Of a DNA stretch of 14,324 nucleotides, positions 7,041 to 13,851 are shown piece after piece. Origin of the DNA: an uncultured Collinsella sp. GTDB lineage: Bacteria; Actinomycetota; Coriobacteriia; Coriobacteriales; Coriobacteriaceae. Numbering within the stretch: position 1 is the first letter of the stretch; each line of letters starts with the position of its first letter. The stretch lies in NCBI GenBank assembly GCA_937989795.1, contig CALKBB010000368.1, forward strand, positions 1 to 14,324, given 5' to 3'. Under the pieces are notes generated by a model, which searched no databases, had not been told where the DNA came from, and saw nothing but the letters and a program-made list of their open reading frames with translations. Position numbers and translations under genes: made by a program.

Positions 7041-7768
7041 TGGCGCCCGTATGCGCCGTGGTCGTTGCCGGTGGCAGCGGCCAGCGCTTTGGTAACCCCG
7101 GTGGCAAGCAACTCGTCAATGTAGCGGGCCGTCCGCTCATGAGCTGGTCCATCCGCGCATTTGACCGTAGCGATAAGGTCGGCCAAATCGTCGTGGTTTG
7201 CCCTGCCGAGCGCCGTGCCGAGATGCGCCGCCTGGCCATCGACCCGTTTGACTATGACACGCCCATCAGCTTTGCCGATGCCGGCGATACTCGTCAGGAT
7301 TCCACCCGCGCCGGCGTGCACGCGGTGCCGGCGGGTTTCGAATATGTCGCTATCCACGACGGCGCCCGTCCGCTCATTACCACCGAGGCTATCGACCACG
7401 CTATCGACGTGCTCGTGAACGACCGTGCTCTCGACGGTGTCGTGTGCGGTCAACCCGCGATCGACACACTCAAGATTGTCGACGGCGATAACATCGTCGA
7501 GACGCCGCCGCGTGAGCTTTATTGGGCTGCGCAGACGCCGCAGATCTTTAGCGTCGATGCTATGAAGCGCGCTCACGCCGCTGCTATCGCTGAGGGCTTT
7601 ATCGGTACCGACGATTCATCGCTGGTCGAGCGCATGGGCGGACGCGTCCGCTGCGTCCAGAGCCCGCGCGACAACCTTAAGGTTACGGTGCCCGAGGACC
7701 TGCGTCCCGTAACCGCGATTCTGCTTGGCCGTATGGCCGAGGGAGAGGATCTTCCCCATGTTCAGTAA
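7040..7768 (+). CDS. ispD: 2-C-methyl-D-erythritol 4-phosphate cytidylyltransferase IspD
   Basis: This 242-residue cytosolic enzyme catalyses the third step of the MEP isoprenoid pathway, joining MEP and CTP into CDP-ME. The nucleotide-binding loop AGGSGQRFGNPGGKQ (10-24) has the catalytic R16 and K23, although the usual PKQ reads GKQ with the lysine kept. Further matches are DGARP (107-111), DTLK with T143, R158 in PPRELYWAAQTPQIF, and K214 in NLKVT before PEDL. Its start overlaps the disA stop by one base, and its end overlaps the ispF start by 11 bases, so translation is coupled. The neighbouring ispD-ispF pair catalyses two steps of the same pathway, with IspE acting between them encoded elsewhere. 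Confidence 0.95.
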   Translation: MAPVCAVVVAGGSGQRFGNPGGKQLVNVAGRPLMSWSIRAFDRSDKVGQIVVVCPAERRAEMRRLAIDPFDYDTPISFADAGDTRQDSTRAGVHAVPAGFEYVAIHDGARPLITTEAIDHAIDVLVNDRALDGVVCGQPAIDTLKIVDGDNIVETPPRELYWAAQTPQIFSVDAMKRAHAAAIAEGFIGTDDSSLVERMGGRVRCVQSPRDNLKVTVPEDLRPVTAILLGRMAEGEDLPHVQ

Positions 7769-8252
7769 CCTGCGCATTGGCCATGGCTACGACGTTCACC
7801 GTCTGGTGGAGGGGCGTCGATGTATCATCGGCGGTGTCGACATTCCCTACGAGCGCGGCCTGCTGGGCCACTCGGATGCCGATGTGCTCGCGCACGCCTT
7901 GGCCGACGCCATTCTGGGTGCCTGCCGCGGGGGAGACATCGGCAAGCTATTCCCCGACACCGATCCTGCCTATGAGGGCGCCGACTCGATGGTGCTGCTT
8001 GCCCGCGTGATGGACTATGCACGCGAGCTGGGCTTTGAGTTTGTCGATGCCGATTGCACCATTGCCTGTCAGCAGCCTAAGATCACCCCGCACCGCGATG
8101 CCATGCGCGCCAACCTTGCCCATGCCCTGGGCGTTGACGTCGAAAACGTGGGCGTCGCCGCCACTACGACCGAAAAGCTCGGTTGGGAAGGCCAAGGCGA
8201 GGGAATCGGCGCCTGGGCCGTCTGCCTGCTACAGAAAACCGTTAAGGAGTAA
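7758..8252 (+). CDS. ispF: 2-C-methyl-D-erythritol 2,4-cyclodiphosphate synthase IspF
   Basis: This 164-residue protein is of typical size for this trimeric, zinc-dependent enzyme. It converts CDP-ME 2-phosphate to MEcPP and releases CMP. The metal ligands are visible as GHGYDVHR (D12, H14) and LGHSDADVLAHAL (H46). DIGKLFPDTDP and the C-terminal ATTTEKLGWEGQGEGIGAWA motif match the family. The ATG at 7758 lies 11 bases inside ispD and is preceded by gggagagg (7741-7748). The frame runs further upstream, but the family begins near this methionine. cysS starts 3 nt after the stop, and the end of ispF (aaggag) carries its ribosome binding site. Confidence 0.95.
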   Translation: MFSNLRIGHGYDVHRLVEGRRCIIGGVDIPYERGLLGHSDADVLAHALADAILGACRGGDIGKLFPDTDPAYEGADSMVLLARVMDYARELGFEFVDADCTIACQQPKITPHRDAMRANLAHALGVDVENVGVAATTTEKLGWEGQGEGIGAWAVCLLQKTVKE

Positions 8253-8255
8253 CGA

Positions 8256-9722
8256 ATGCGTATCTACAACAGCGCTACCCATAAAAAGGAAGAGTTCCAG
8301 CCCATCGAGTCCGGCAAGGTCCGCATGTACGTGTGCGGCCCCACGGTCTACGACAACATCCACATCGGCAATGCCCGCACGTTCATCAGCTTCGATGTGA
8401 TTCGTCGTTGGCTCATCGCGAGCGGCTATGAGGTCACGTTCGCCCAGAACCTCACCGATGTCGACGACAAGATCATCAAGCGCGCCAACGAGCAGGGCCG
8501 TACGGCCGCCGAGGTCGCGACGGAGTTCTCGGATAAGTTCATTGGCGTCATGCGCGCCGCCAACGTGCTCGATCCCGACGTGCGTCCCCGCGCTACCAAA
8601 GAGATCGGCCCCATGATCGCCATGATCAAGACGCTTATCGAGCAGGGCCATGCCTATGCCGCCGATAACGGCGACGTGTACTTTGCCGTGCGCAGCGATC
8701 CCAATTACGGCCAAGTCTCGGGCCGCAACATCGACGACCTTATGGTAGGTGCGCGCATCGAGGAGAACGAGGACAAGAACGACCCGCTCGACTTTGCCCT
8801 GTGGAAGGCCGCCAAGCCCGGCGAGCCCAGCTGGCCGAGCCCCTGGGGCGAGGGCCGTCCCGGTTGGCACACCGAGTGCGCCGCCATGGTACACCGCTAT
8901 CTGGGCACTCCGATTGACATTCATGGCGGCGGCTCCGACCTTGCCTTCCCGCATCACGAGAACGAGTGCGCCCAGGCCACCTGCGCCTGGCACCAGGGTT
9001 TCTCCAACACCTGGATGCACGCGGGCATGCTGCTGGTCGACGGCGAGAAGATGTCCAAGTCGCTCGGAAACTTCTTTACGCTGGCCGAGGTGCTCGAGCA
9101 GCACTCTGCCGCGGCCCTGCGTCTGCTGATGCTGCAGACGAGCTATCGCTCACCGCTCGACTTTTCTTGGGAGCGCCTGGAGGGTGCCGAGAACTCGCTC
9201 ACACGTATCGCCGGTACGGTCGAGAACCTGCGTTGGGCTGCGAACCACGCGACGGCCAACGCCGATGCGGCTGCCGCCGAGGCGTTTGCTGCCAAGGCCG
9301 CCGAGACCCGCGCCGCCTTTAAGGAGTGCATGGACGACGACTTTAACACCGCCGGTGCCATGGGTGCCGTCTTTGGCTTTGTCACCGAGTGCAACCAGTA
9401 TCTGGAGCAGGCGGGCGATGCTGCCGACAAGGCCGCAGTCCTGACTGCCGCCGATACGCTGACCGAGCTGCTCGATACGTTTGGCGTCGAGCTTCCCGAG
9501 TCCAAGGTCGAGCTGCCGCTGGGCCTGCTGGGCGTTGCCGCCGGCCTGGTCGCCTACACTGGTGACGACGTGGACGAGGCAGCTTCCAAGATTCTCGAGG
9601 CTCGCGCCGAGGCCCGTGCCGCCAAGAACTGGGATCTGGCAGATGCCATTCGCGATCAGCTCAAGGACCTGGGCCTGACGATCGAGGATACTGCCGCGGG
9701 CACCCGTATTAAGACTCTCTAA
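8256..9722 (+). CDS. cysS: Cysteinyl-tRNA synthetase
   Basis: This 488-residue class I aminoacyl-tRNA synthetase charges tRNA-Cys. The catalytic HIGN (36-39, the HIGH signature) follows the zinc ligand C27 in CGPTVYD. The other zinc ligands are C208 in GWHTEC and H233 with E237 in FPHHENE, a site that selects cysteine directly. KMSKS is at 265-269 (DGEKMSKSLGNF). The helical DALR and C-terminal anticodon-binding region is complete. It is the last gene of the disA-ispD-ispF-cysS run. A large inverted repeat starts 6 bp after the stop and a terminator follows. No T-box is seen, so it is probably driven from upstream of disA. Confidence 0.96.
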   Translation: MRIYNSATHKKEEFQPIESGKVRMYVCGPTVYDNIHIGNARTFISFDVIRRWLIASGYEVTFAQNLTDVDDKIIKRANEQGRTAAEVATEFSDKFIGVMRAANVLDPDVRPRATKEIGPMIAMIKTLIEQGHAYAADNGDVYFAVRSDPNYGQVSGRNIDDLMVGARIEENEDKNDPLDFALWKAAKPGEPSWPSPWGEGRPGWHTECAAMVHRYLGTPIDIHGGGSDLAFPHHENECAQATCAWHQGFSNTWMHAGMLLVDGEKMSKSLGNFFTLAEVLEQHSAAALRLLMLQTSYRSPLDFSWERLEGAENSLTRIAGTVENLRWAANHATANADAAAAEAFAAKAAETRAAFKECMDDDFNTAGAMGAVFGFVTECNQYLEQAGDAADKAAVLTAADTLTELLDTFGVELPESKVELPLGLLGVAAGLVAYTGDDVDEAASKILEARAEARAAKNWDLADAIRDQLKDLGLTIEDTAAGTRIKTL

Positions 9723-9728
9723 TCCCTT

Positions 9729-9830
9729 CGGGTTTTCCAAGCGCCCGACCTTGCCGTTCAAACCGTCGCTCGCGTACTCAAGTACGCGTCGCTCCTCTTT
9801 CACGGCAATCTCGGGCACTTGGAAAACCCG
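9729..9830. repeat. Large nested inverted repeat after cysS
   Basis: The outer arms 9729-9748 and 9811-9830 match at 19 of 20 positions. Inside are ttgccgt (9751-9757) with acggcaa (9802-9808), and a central palindrome cgcgtac/gtacgcg (9771-9777, 9782-9788) flanked by direct copies of cgtcgct (9764-9770, 9787-9793). No protein is encoded here. It looks like a non-autonomous palindromic intergenic element rather than a simple terminator. Confidence 0.75.
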
Positions 9831-9833
9831 TAC

Positions 9834-9874
9834 CGACCGCCCGAATTAATATTCATGGGCGGTCGTTTATTTTG
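9834..9874 (+). terminator. Intrinsic terminator of the disA-cysS operon
   Basis: cgaccgccc (9834-9842) and gggcggtcg (9857-9865) form a perfect 9-bp stem over an AT-rich 14-nt loop. tttattttg follows. Confidence 0.88.
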
Positions 9875-9908
9875 TTTCGTTTGATAGTTGTATTTAGGAG
9901 GTCGCTTT

Positions 9909-10823
9909 ATGGTCGACAATCGCAAGCGTGCACCGCGTGGAGGCAAGCAGGCTGCTTCTGGCTCGCGTCCGATTCGCCGTAACGACCGCGCTGCCGCTTC
10001 CAAGGGGCAGCGCGAGCGCACCCAAGCAGCGCGTCCGCAGCGCGAGCGTGGCCGCGACAACGTTCAGGCTCCCAAGGGCGAGTTTATCGAAGGCCGTCGT
10101 GCTGCCGCCGAGGCGCTACGCACCGGTTTTCCCATCAAGTGCGCGCTCATCGCCGAGGGCGGGGAGCGCGATGCTGCCCTGTCGCGTTTGGTCGATGACC
10201 TCAACGCTTCGGGTGTCCGCATTAAGTGCGTGCCGCGTGCACAGCTCGATGCGCTGTCGAGCCATGGCGCTCACCAGGGCATCGCACTCGAGGTAGGCAA
10301 CTTCCCCTATGCCGATGTTGCCGATATTCTCGACCGCGCGGGCGACGGTCCGGCGCTTGTCGTGGTGCTCGACCACGTGACCGACGACGGTAACTTTGGC
10401 GCCATCGTGCGCTCTGCCGAGGTCGTGGGCGCGGCGGGCGTCATCATTGCCAACAAGCGTGCCGCTGGCGTGACCGTGGGCAGCTACAAAACTTCAGCCG
10501 GCGCCGTCATGCATCTGCCCATCGCGCAGGTTCCCAATATCGCTCGTGCGCTTGACGATCTTAAGGCTGCTGGCTTTTGGGTGGGCGGTGCCTCCGAGCA
10601 CGCCGAAGGCAGTTGCTGGGATGCTCCCTTCGAGGGCCGCGTTGCGCTCGTCATGGGCTCTGAGGGCGACGGCATCTCGCGCCTGGTGCTCGAGAAATGC
10701 GACTTTTTGACCAAGCTTCCCCAGCGCGGCATGACCGAGAGCCTCAACGTTGCCCAGGCAACGACGGCGCTATGCTTTGAGTGGTTACGTCGCAACGCCG
10801 GCGAGCTCATGGGGGAGGAGTAG
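9909..10823 (+). CDS. rlmB: 23S rRNA (guanosine-2'-O-)-methyltransferase RlmB, TrmH/SpoU family
   Basis: This 304-residue SPOUT enzyme uses S-adenosylmethionine to methylate the ribose of a guanosine in 23S rRNA (G2251 in E. coli). Residues 1-55 form a Lys/Arg/Gln-rich, probably disordered extension absent from the 243-residue E. coli protein. The substrate-binding domain starts at GEFIEGRRAAAEAL (57-70). SPOUT motif 1 is NFGAIVRSAE (162-171), motif 2 is ALVMGSEGDGISRLV (246-260) and motif 3 is LPQRGMTESLNVAQA (270-284), with the key N162, R168, S278 and N280 present. The ATG at 9909 has a perfect aggagg 6-7 nt upstream. The gene is followed after 3 nt by the yacP homologue, an arrangement also seen in Bacillus. 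The exact rRNA target is inferred from family and context. Confidence 0.9.
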   Translation: MVDNRKRAPRGGKQAASGSRPIRRNDRAAASKGQRERTQAARPQRERGRDNVQAPKGEFIEGRRAAAEALRTGFPIKCALIAEGGERDAALSRLVDDLNASGVRIKCVPRAQLDALSSHGAHQGIALEVGNFPYADVADILDRAGDGPALVVVLDHVTDDGNFGAIVRSAEVVGAAGVIIANKRAAGVTVGSYKTSAGAVMHLPIAQVPNIARALDDLKAAGFWVGGASEHAEGSCWDAPFEGRVALVMGSEGDGISRLVLEKCDFLTKLPQRGMTESLNVAQATTALCFEWLRRNAGELMGEE

Positions 10824-10826
10824 CGC

Positions 10827-11504
10827 ATGTCCAAGAAGAACCGCGCCAAGTCTAAGGCCAAGCGCTTTGGTGAAGGCTCGGCCAAGCCGATTGTTTCGGC
10901 CGCGACCTATGGCGTGGGCGGCAATGCGTTTGCGCAGGCCATCGCCGATCCGGTCTCGACGGTGCACTCCAATAAGCCCGAGCTGCTGGTGGTCGACGGC
11001 TACAACGTGATTCACTGCACGCCGCGCTACGAAAAGCTCGTATACGACCATTCCGACGATCCGTATTCCAGCGACGTTCACGATATGGCGCGCACCGCCC
11101 TCATCAACGACGTCGCCGCCTTTGCCCAGGGCCGCTACGAGGCCGTGATCGTGTTCGACGGCGCGGGCAATATCTCCAGCGAGCGCCCCAACCTGCCGGC
11201 CCGCGGCGTGCGCATCGAGTTTTCGCCGACGGGCGTCTCTGCCGATACCGTGGTGCAGAAGCTCTGCATCGAGGCACGTGAGGAGGGCCGCGCGTGCTCC
11301 GTGGTATCGAGTGACGGCACAATTCAAGCCGTCGTCATGGGCAAGGGTGTCACGCGTATCTCGAGCCGCATGCTGGTGGACGAGATCAAGCAGATTGACA
11401 ACGACGTGCACGAGGCAGAGGAAGCCCCGCAGATCAAGATGACTCTGGGCAGCCGTCTGAGCCCCGATGCCCTGGCCAAGCTCAAGGCCCTGCGCGGGAG
11501 GTAG
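10827..11504 (+). CDS. YacP/Rae1-like NYN (PIN-fold) endoribonuclease
   Basis: This 225-residue protein has a basic N-terminus (MSKKNRAKSKAKR) and then an NYN domain. The acidic catalytic positions are visible: D57 in LLVVDGYNVIH, D111 in VIVFDGAGN, D140 in SADTVV and D163 in VVSSDGTIQ. In Bacillus subtilis the family member Rae1 (YacP) binds the ribosomal A site and cleaves certain mRNAs during translation. It sits next to rlmB there, as here. The start at 10827 is 3 nt after the rlmB stop, with ggggaggag overlapping that stop. The N-terminal 50 residues and the C-terminal Glu-rich stretch are outside the fold. Function is inferred from the motifs and neighbour. Confidence 0.85.
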   Translation: MSKKNRAKSKAKRFGEGSAKPIVSAATYGVGGNAFAQAIADPVSTVHSNKPELLVVDGYNVIHCTPRYEKLVYDHSDDPYSSDVHDMARTALINDVAAFAQGRYEAVIVFDGAGNISSERPNLPARGVRIEFSPTGVSADTVVQKLCIEAREEGRACSVVSSDGTIQAVVMGKGVTRISSRMLVDEIKQIDNDVHEAEEAPQIKMTLGSRLSPDALAKLKALRGR

Positions 11505-11505
11505 G

Positions 11506-11539
11506 GGAGTTGGCGGGGCAATGCTGTCTTGCTAACTCC
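11506..11539. terminator. Possible hairpin between convergent genes
   Basis: ggagttggc (11506-11514) pairs with gctaactcc (11531-11539), 9 bp with one G-U and a 16-nt loop. No T run follows on either strand, and it overlaps the stop of the minus-strand kinase gene. It is at best a weak terminator. Confidence 0.35.
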
Positions 11540-12872
11540 ATTCAGCGATGTCGATCATTCTTTCGAGGCGCCACGTTAGCGCCTCTTTTAGATAAGGCAG
11601 TCTCGCTGCTAGGGCATCGTTTTTAGACAGAATCTCGATCGCCTCGTCAACGAAGCCTTCGAGTTTGCCGCCGTCAAACCAGCCCATGTCCTCGACGAGC
11701 AACATTTGTTTGGCGGGGCTTGAATGAAATTGTGCGCTGGTAAAACTGTGCTCTCCCGCCCTAAGCTCCTCTAGTGATATGTTGCACCAGAGTGATGAGC
11801 CCGAATCGAAGATGGGGGCTGGTCTGCAGGCCAGTGAGTTGACGTTTCGCACGAGGCCGAAGTTGCGCCAATGACGATCGTAGTTGGCAATGATGTCATC
11901 GCATACGATCATGCGGTCAAGGGCATCCTTGACGCCTGTCACCCCGAGCTCCTCGCAGTTTGCTACGTATCGCTCGTAGTCGGTTAGTCGTTCACCTGCG
12001 TTTGCGTACTGGTTTACATAGAACGCAGGGACATACTCTTCTTCATCAGTTAAGAAGACATCGCATATGCTCAGGGCGGAAGTGCCCGTGCCCTCGAGCG
12101 AGTAAGGCACAAAATCGCTGGCGTTTAGGATGCGACGATGGAGCGCGGTCGCCACCAGCTCGTTATAAGGTTCCTGGTTCAGGTGCGCTCCTGCCTTATG
12201 CAGAATTCGACGCCCGCCCTCGCATGTCCAGTACTTTTGAAGATTGCCGTCCGAGGTGTTGTCGGGCTTTGCGGCAGCTGCCTTGCCCTCTGGGGCGAAG
12301 GACGCGATGGACAGAGAGACGTCGTCAAAAGCATTATTGAAGAAGTTAATATCTTTCCACGCGAGACCGGAGCCTTGGGGTCTAATCCAATACTGGTCGG
12401 ATAAGGAGAGGCCAAGATTTCGCTGTACGAGTTCATCGGGAACATCGACTGCGGCTTCTGCAAGCAGGGAGGCTAGCCCAATGCGTGCGAGCGGGATACC
12501 GCGGCCGCGCCACCAGATGCGGAAGGAGTCGAGCGATATGGGACTATTAGGGCCAAATACTCCAATAGGGGCGTGGGCACGATCGACGTCGGCGCCGATG
12601 TGGGTAAAGTCTTTTCGCGATGTGCTGTAGACCAGCTGAGCGACTTCGTGTGTGCGATTCATGAGGGTGAATGTGATCTCGCTCTTACCGTGGCCGCGGC
12701 GGGGACGTCCCCCCGTTTTGGTCACGGAACGGAGTCGCGTGTCGACGCTGTCTTTGTCGATGAGCCATACACCAGAAGCCTTGCGGGCCTCAAGTGCTCC
12801 GTTTTTTATGAGCTCCTGCACCCTGCGCGGGGTGATGTCGAGTAGTTCGGCTGCTTCCTTCGTGGTCAACAT
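11532..12872 (-). CDS. Helix-turn-helix domain fused to a divergent HipA-like kinase
   Basis: This 446-residue protein has two parts. Residues 1-47 form an excisionase/MerR-type helix-turn-helix (TTKEAAELLDITPRRVQELI, then a wing ending VWLIDKDSVDTRL). A basic linker GGRPRRG (54-60) resembles an AT-hook. The rest is a HipA/CtkA-like kinase: a nucleotide loop TSDGNLQKYW (206-215), the ATP lysine in RRILHKAG (K226), catalytic ANYDRHWRNFG (D332, N337) and metal-binding PIFDSGSSLW (D356). The key residues are intact, so it should be catalytic. There is no separate antitoxin gene. I choose ATG at 12872, with gaaggg 8 nt upstream; an in-frame ATG at 12914 has no ribosome binding site and lies inside the operator repeats. 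GC content is visibly lower than in flanking genes. The fusion suggests a self-regulated, single-gene HipA system; its target is unknown. Confidence 0.8.
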   Translation of the reverse strand: MLTTKEAAELLDITPRRVQELIKNGALEARKASGVWLIDKDSVDTRLRSVTKTGGRPRRGHGKSEITFTLMNRTHEVAQLVYSTSRKDFTHIGADVDRAHAPIGVFGPNSPISLDSFRIWWRGRGIPLARIGLASLLAEAAVDVPDELVQRNLGLSLSDQYWIRPQGSGLAWKDINFFNNAFDDVSLSIASFAPEGKAAAAKPDNTSDGNLQKYWTCEGGRRILHKAGAHLNQEPYNELVATALHRRILNASDFVPYSLEGTGTSALSICDVFLTDEEEYVPAFYVNQYANAGERLTDYERYVANCEELGVTGVKDALDRMIVCDDIIANYDRHWRNFGLVRNVNSLACRPAPIFDSGSSLWCNISLEELRAGEHSFTSAQFHSSPAKQMLLVEDMGWFDGGKLEGFVDEAIEILSKNDALAARLPYLKEALTWRLERMIDIAEWS

Positions 12873-12888
12873 CGCGGAACCCTTCGCC

Positions 12889-12949
12889 AGAACGAATAGT
12901 TTTATATATTCCATTGTAATTAAAACTATACGTTCTGACGAATAGTTTT
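12889..12949 (-). promoter_or_regulatory. Triple half-site operator and promoter of the HTH-kinase gene
   Basis: acgaatagtttt occurs exactly at 12892-12903 and 12938-12949. An inverted copy with one change occurs at 12922-12933 (aaaactatacgt). The outer inverted pair extends to 15 nt with one mismatch (12889-12903, 12922-12936). The stretch is very AT-rich against its surroundings, and the minus strand holds tatagt, a good -10 hexamer. It lies just upstream of the chosen start. Confidence 0.75.
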
Positions 12950-12993
12950 AAGATTGAGGGCGAACTGATAGAAATGAACGGGCCTGGTACCTG

Positions 12994-13023
12994 TTGTTGC
13001 TGGATTTTGCATATTTGTATAAC
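12994..13023 (+). promoter_or_regulatory. Putative sigma-70 promoter of tRNA-Thr
   Basis: ttgttg (12994-12999) and tataac (13018-13023) are 18 bp apart and point to the tRNA gene about 70 bp downstream. The -35 box is weak. Confidence 0.45.
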
Positions 13024-13095
13024 GCCGTGCGGCCTGTTGCGCCTCGTCCGCAATTCCATTATTCTTAACAGGCTTCGCGCGAAAGCGCCAAGTGT

Positions 13096-13170
13096 GCCAG
13101 TGTGGCGCAACGGTAGCGCAACTGATTTGTAATCAGTGGGTTGCAGGTTCGATTCCTGTCACTGGCTCCA
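13096..13170 (+). tRNA. tRNA-Thr (anticodon UGU)
   Basis: The acceptor arms GCCAGTG and CACTGGC pair perfectly, followed by T and an encoded CCA. The anticodon arm is actga-ttTGTaa-tcagt, reading ACA. The D arm (ggcgcaacggtagcgc) and the T arm with ttcgatt are normal. A hairpin terminator follows. Confidence 0.96.
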
Positions 13171-13179
13171 TGAAAGTTT

Positions 13180-13219
13180 CGGGCTTTGTTCCCTTATGGG
13201 ACAGGGCCCGTTTCTATTT
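13180..13219 (+). terminator. Terminator after tRNA-Thr
   Basis: cgggctttgttccc (13180-13193) folds against gggacagggcccg (13198-13210) with a small internal mismatch and a 4-nt loop. tttctattta follows, 10 nt after the tRNA. Confidence 0.65.
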
Positions 13220-13262
13220 AGGTGGTGTGCCATCGGGTTGGCGCCCATCCCGTTTTCGGTTT

Positions 13263-13399
13263 GTCTCAATCTGTAACACGAAGGGGCGGAAAACCGTTCT
13301 TACTGTTACAGAATGAGACGTAAGCTGGGGTCTCTGCGTAATATCTCGATCTGTAACAGATAGGGGAGAAAGTGTTCTCTAAATGTTACAGATCGAGAC
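13263..13399. repeat. Two tandem 57-bp palindromic elements
   Basis: Copy 1 (13263-13319) has arms gtctcaatctgtaac and gttacagaatgagac, 14 of 15 complementary. Copy 2 (13343-13399) has arms tctcgatctgtaaca and tgttacagatcgaga, fully complementary. Both have 25-nt loops that differ in sequence but can each form a small inner hairpin. The copies start 80 bp apart. Conserved arms with unlike loops suggest a structured repeat family, not one duplicated block. Confidence 0.8.
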
Positions 13400-13430
13400 G
13401 AAGGCAGGAGCGGGCCCAGCCGTTTGCCTT

Positions 13431-13545
13431 GAGCGTGGATTTCTGGACGAACGAGCGTGGATAATCTCCCACCAAGTGAATGAACGTGGATAATCTCCTG
13501 CTTTGGGCTCGAAGCCAAGCTGAAAGTGGGAGAAAATCCTCGCTC
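13431..13545. repeat. Direct and inverted copies of a gagcgtggataatctcc unit
   Basis: gagcgtggataatctcccac (13453-13472) is followed by a direct copy gaacgtggataatctcctgc (13482-13501) and preceded by a partial copy gagcgtggat (13431-13440). An inverted copy gtgggagaaaatcctcgctc (13526-13545) matches the first at 17 of 20 positions. No gene is recognised here. Confidence 0.65.
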
Positions 13546-13759
13546 GATCGAGCCAGGAAGGCCAATCGTGACCTATGTAATAGTACAAGAGGGTCGGTAT
13601 CGAAGGCCGATGCTGCAGATGTACTCCACCGTGCCAAAGTGTTCCCTCGGGAAATGTCGCCAGCGCAGCCAAATCTATCGTCCTTCATATCTAAACTCAA
13701 CAAAACCGCAGGTCAAAGATATATAGATACGCCCGGCACCGTGTATCTAGAGGTTTTCG
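13546..13759. other. Gene-free spacer between repeat cluster and tRNA-tuf promoter
   Basis: I see no convincing gene. Frames open here have no ribosome binding site, no GC-rich third positions unlike all real genes in the window, and no known motif. AT content is above the local average, as often in acquired or decayed DNA. Confidence 0.5.
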
Positions 13760-13789
13760 TTGACAGCCCCCAAGGTTGCATCGTATTAT
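13760..13789 (+). promoter_or_regulatory. Strong sigma-70 promoter of the tRNA-Tyr-Thr-Met-tuf run
   Basis: A consensus -35 ttgaca (13760-13765) and -10 tattat (13784-13789) lie 18 bp apart, with transcription expected near 13796, some 55 nt before tRNA-Tyr. It is the best promoter match in the window, as expected for stable RNA and EF-Tu. Confidence 0.85.
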
Positions 13790-13851
13790 CTTTTTCGTTC
13801 GCGGGGGCGGCGGTCCAAAAGACCAAAGGACCTGCGGATACTTGAACGATT

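Noticed and set aside
8229..9104. A 291-codon minus-strand frame across cysS
   Set aside because: Antisense shadow of a complete cysteinyl-tRNA synthetase with intact HIGN and KMSKS motifs.
13263..13545. CRISPR array
   Set aside because: The repeats are palindromic with differing arms, only two or three units, irregular spacing and no cas genes.
13386..13703. Two overlapping minus-strand frames in the repeat region
   Set aside because: Their repeated GDYPRSF peptides come from DNA repeats; no start signal or family match.
13480..13845. A 121-codon plus-strand frame before the tRNA cluster
   Set aside because: No ribosome binding site, no codon bias, begins in a repeat and runs through the strong ttgaca/tattat promoter.
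13096..13851. tRNA-Thr as attachment site of an integrated element
   Set aside because: No copy of the tRNA 3' end is found downstream and there is no integrase in the window.
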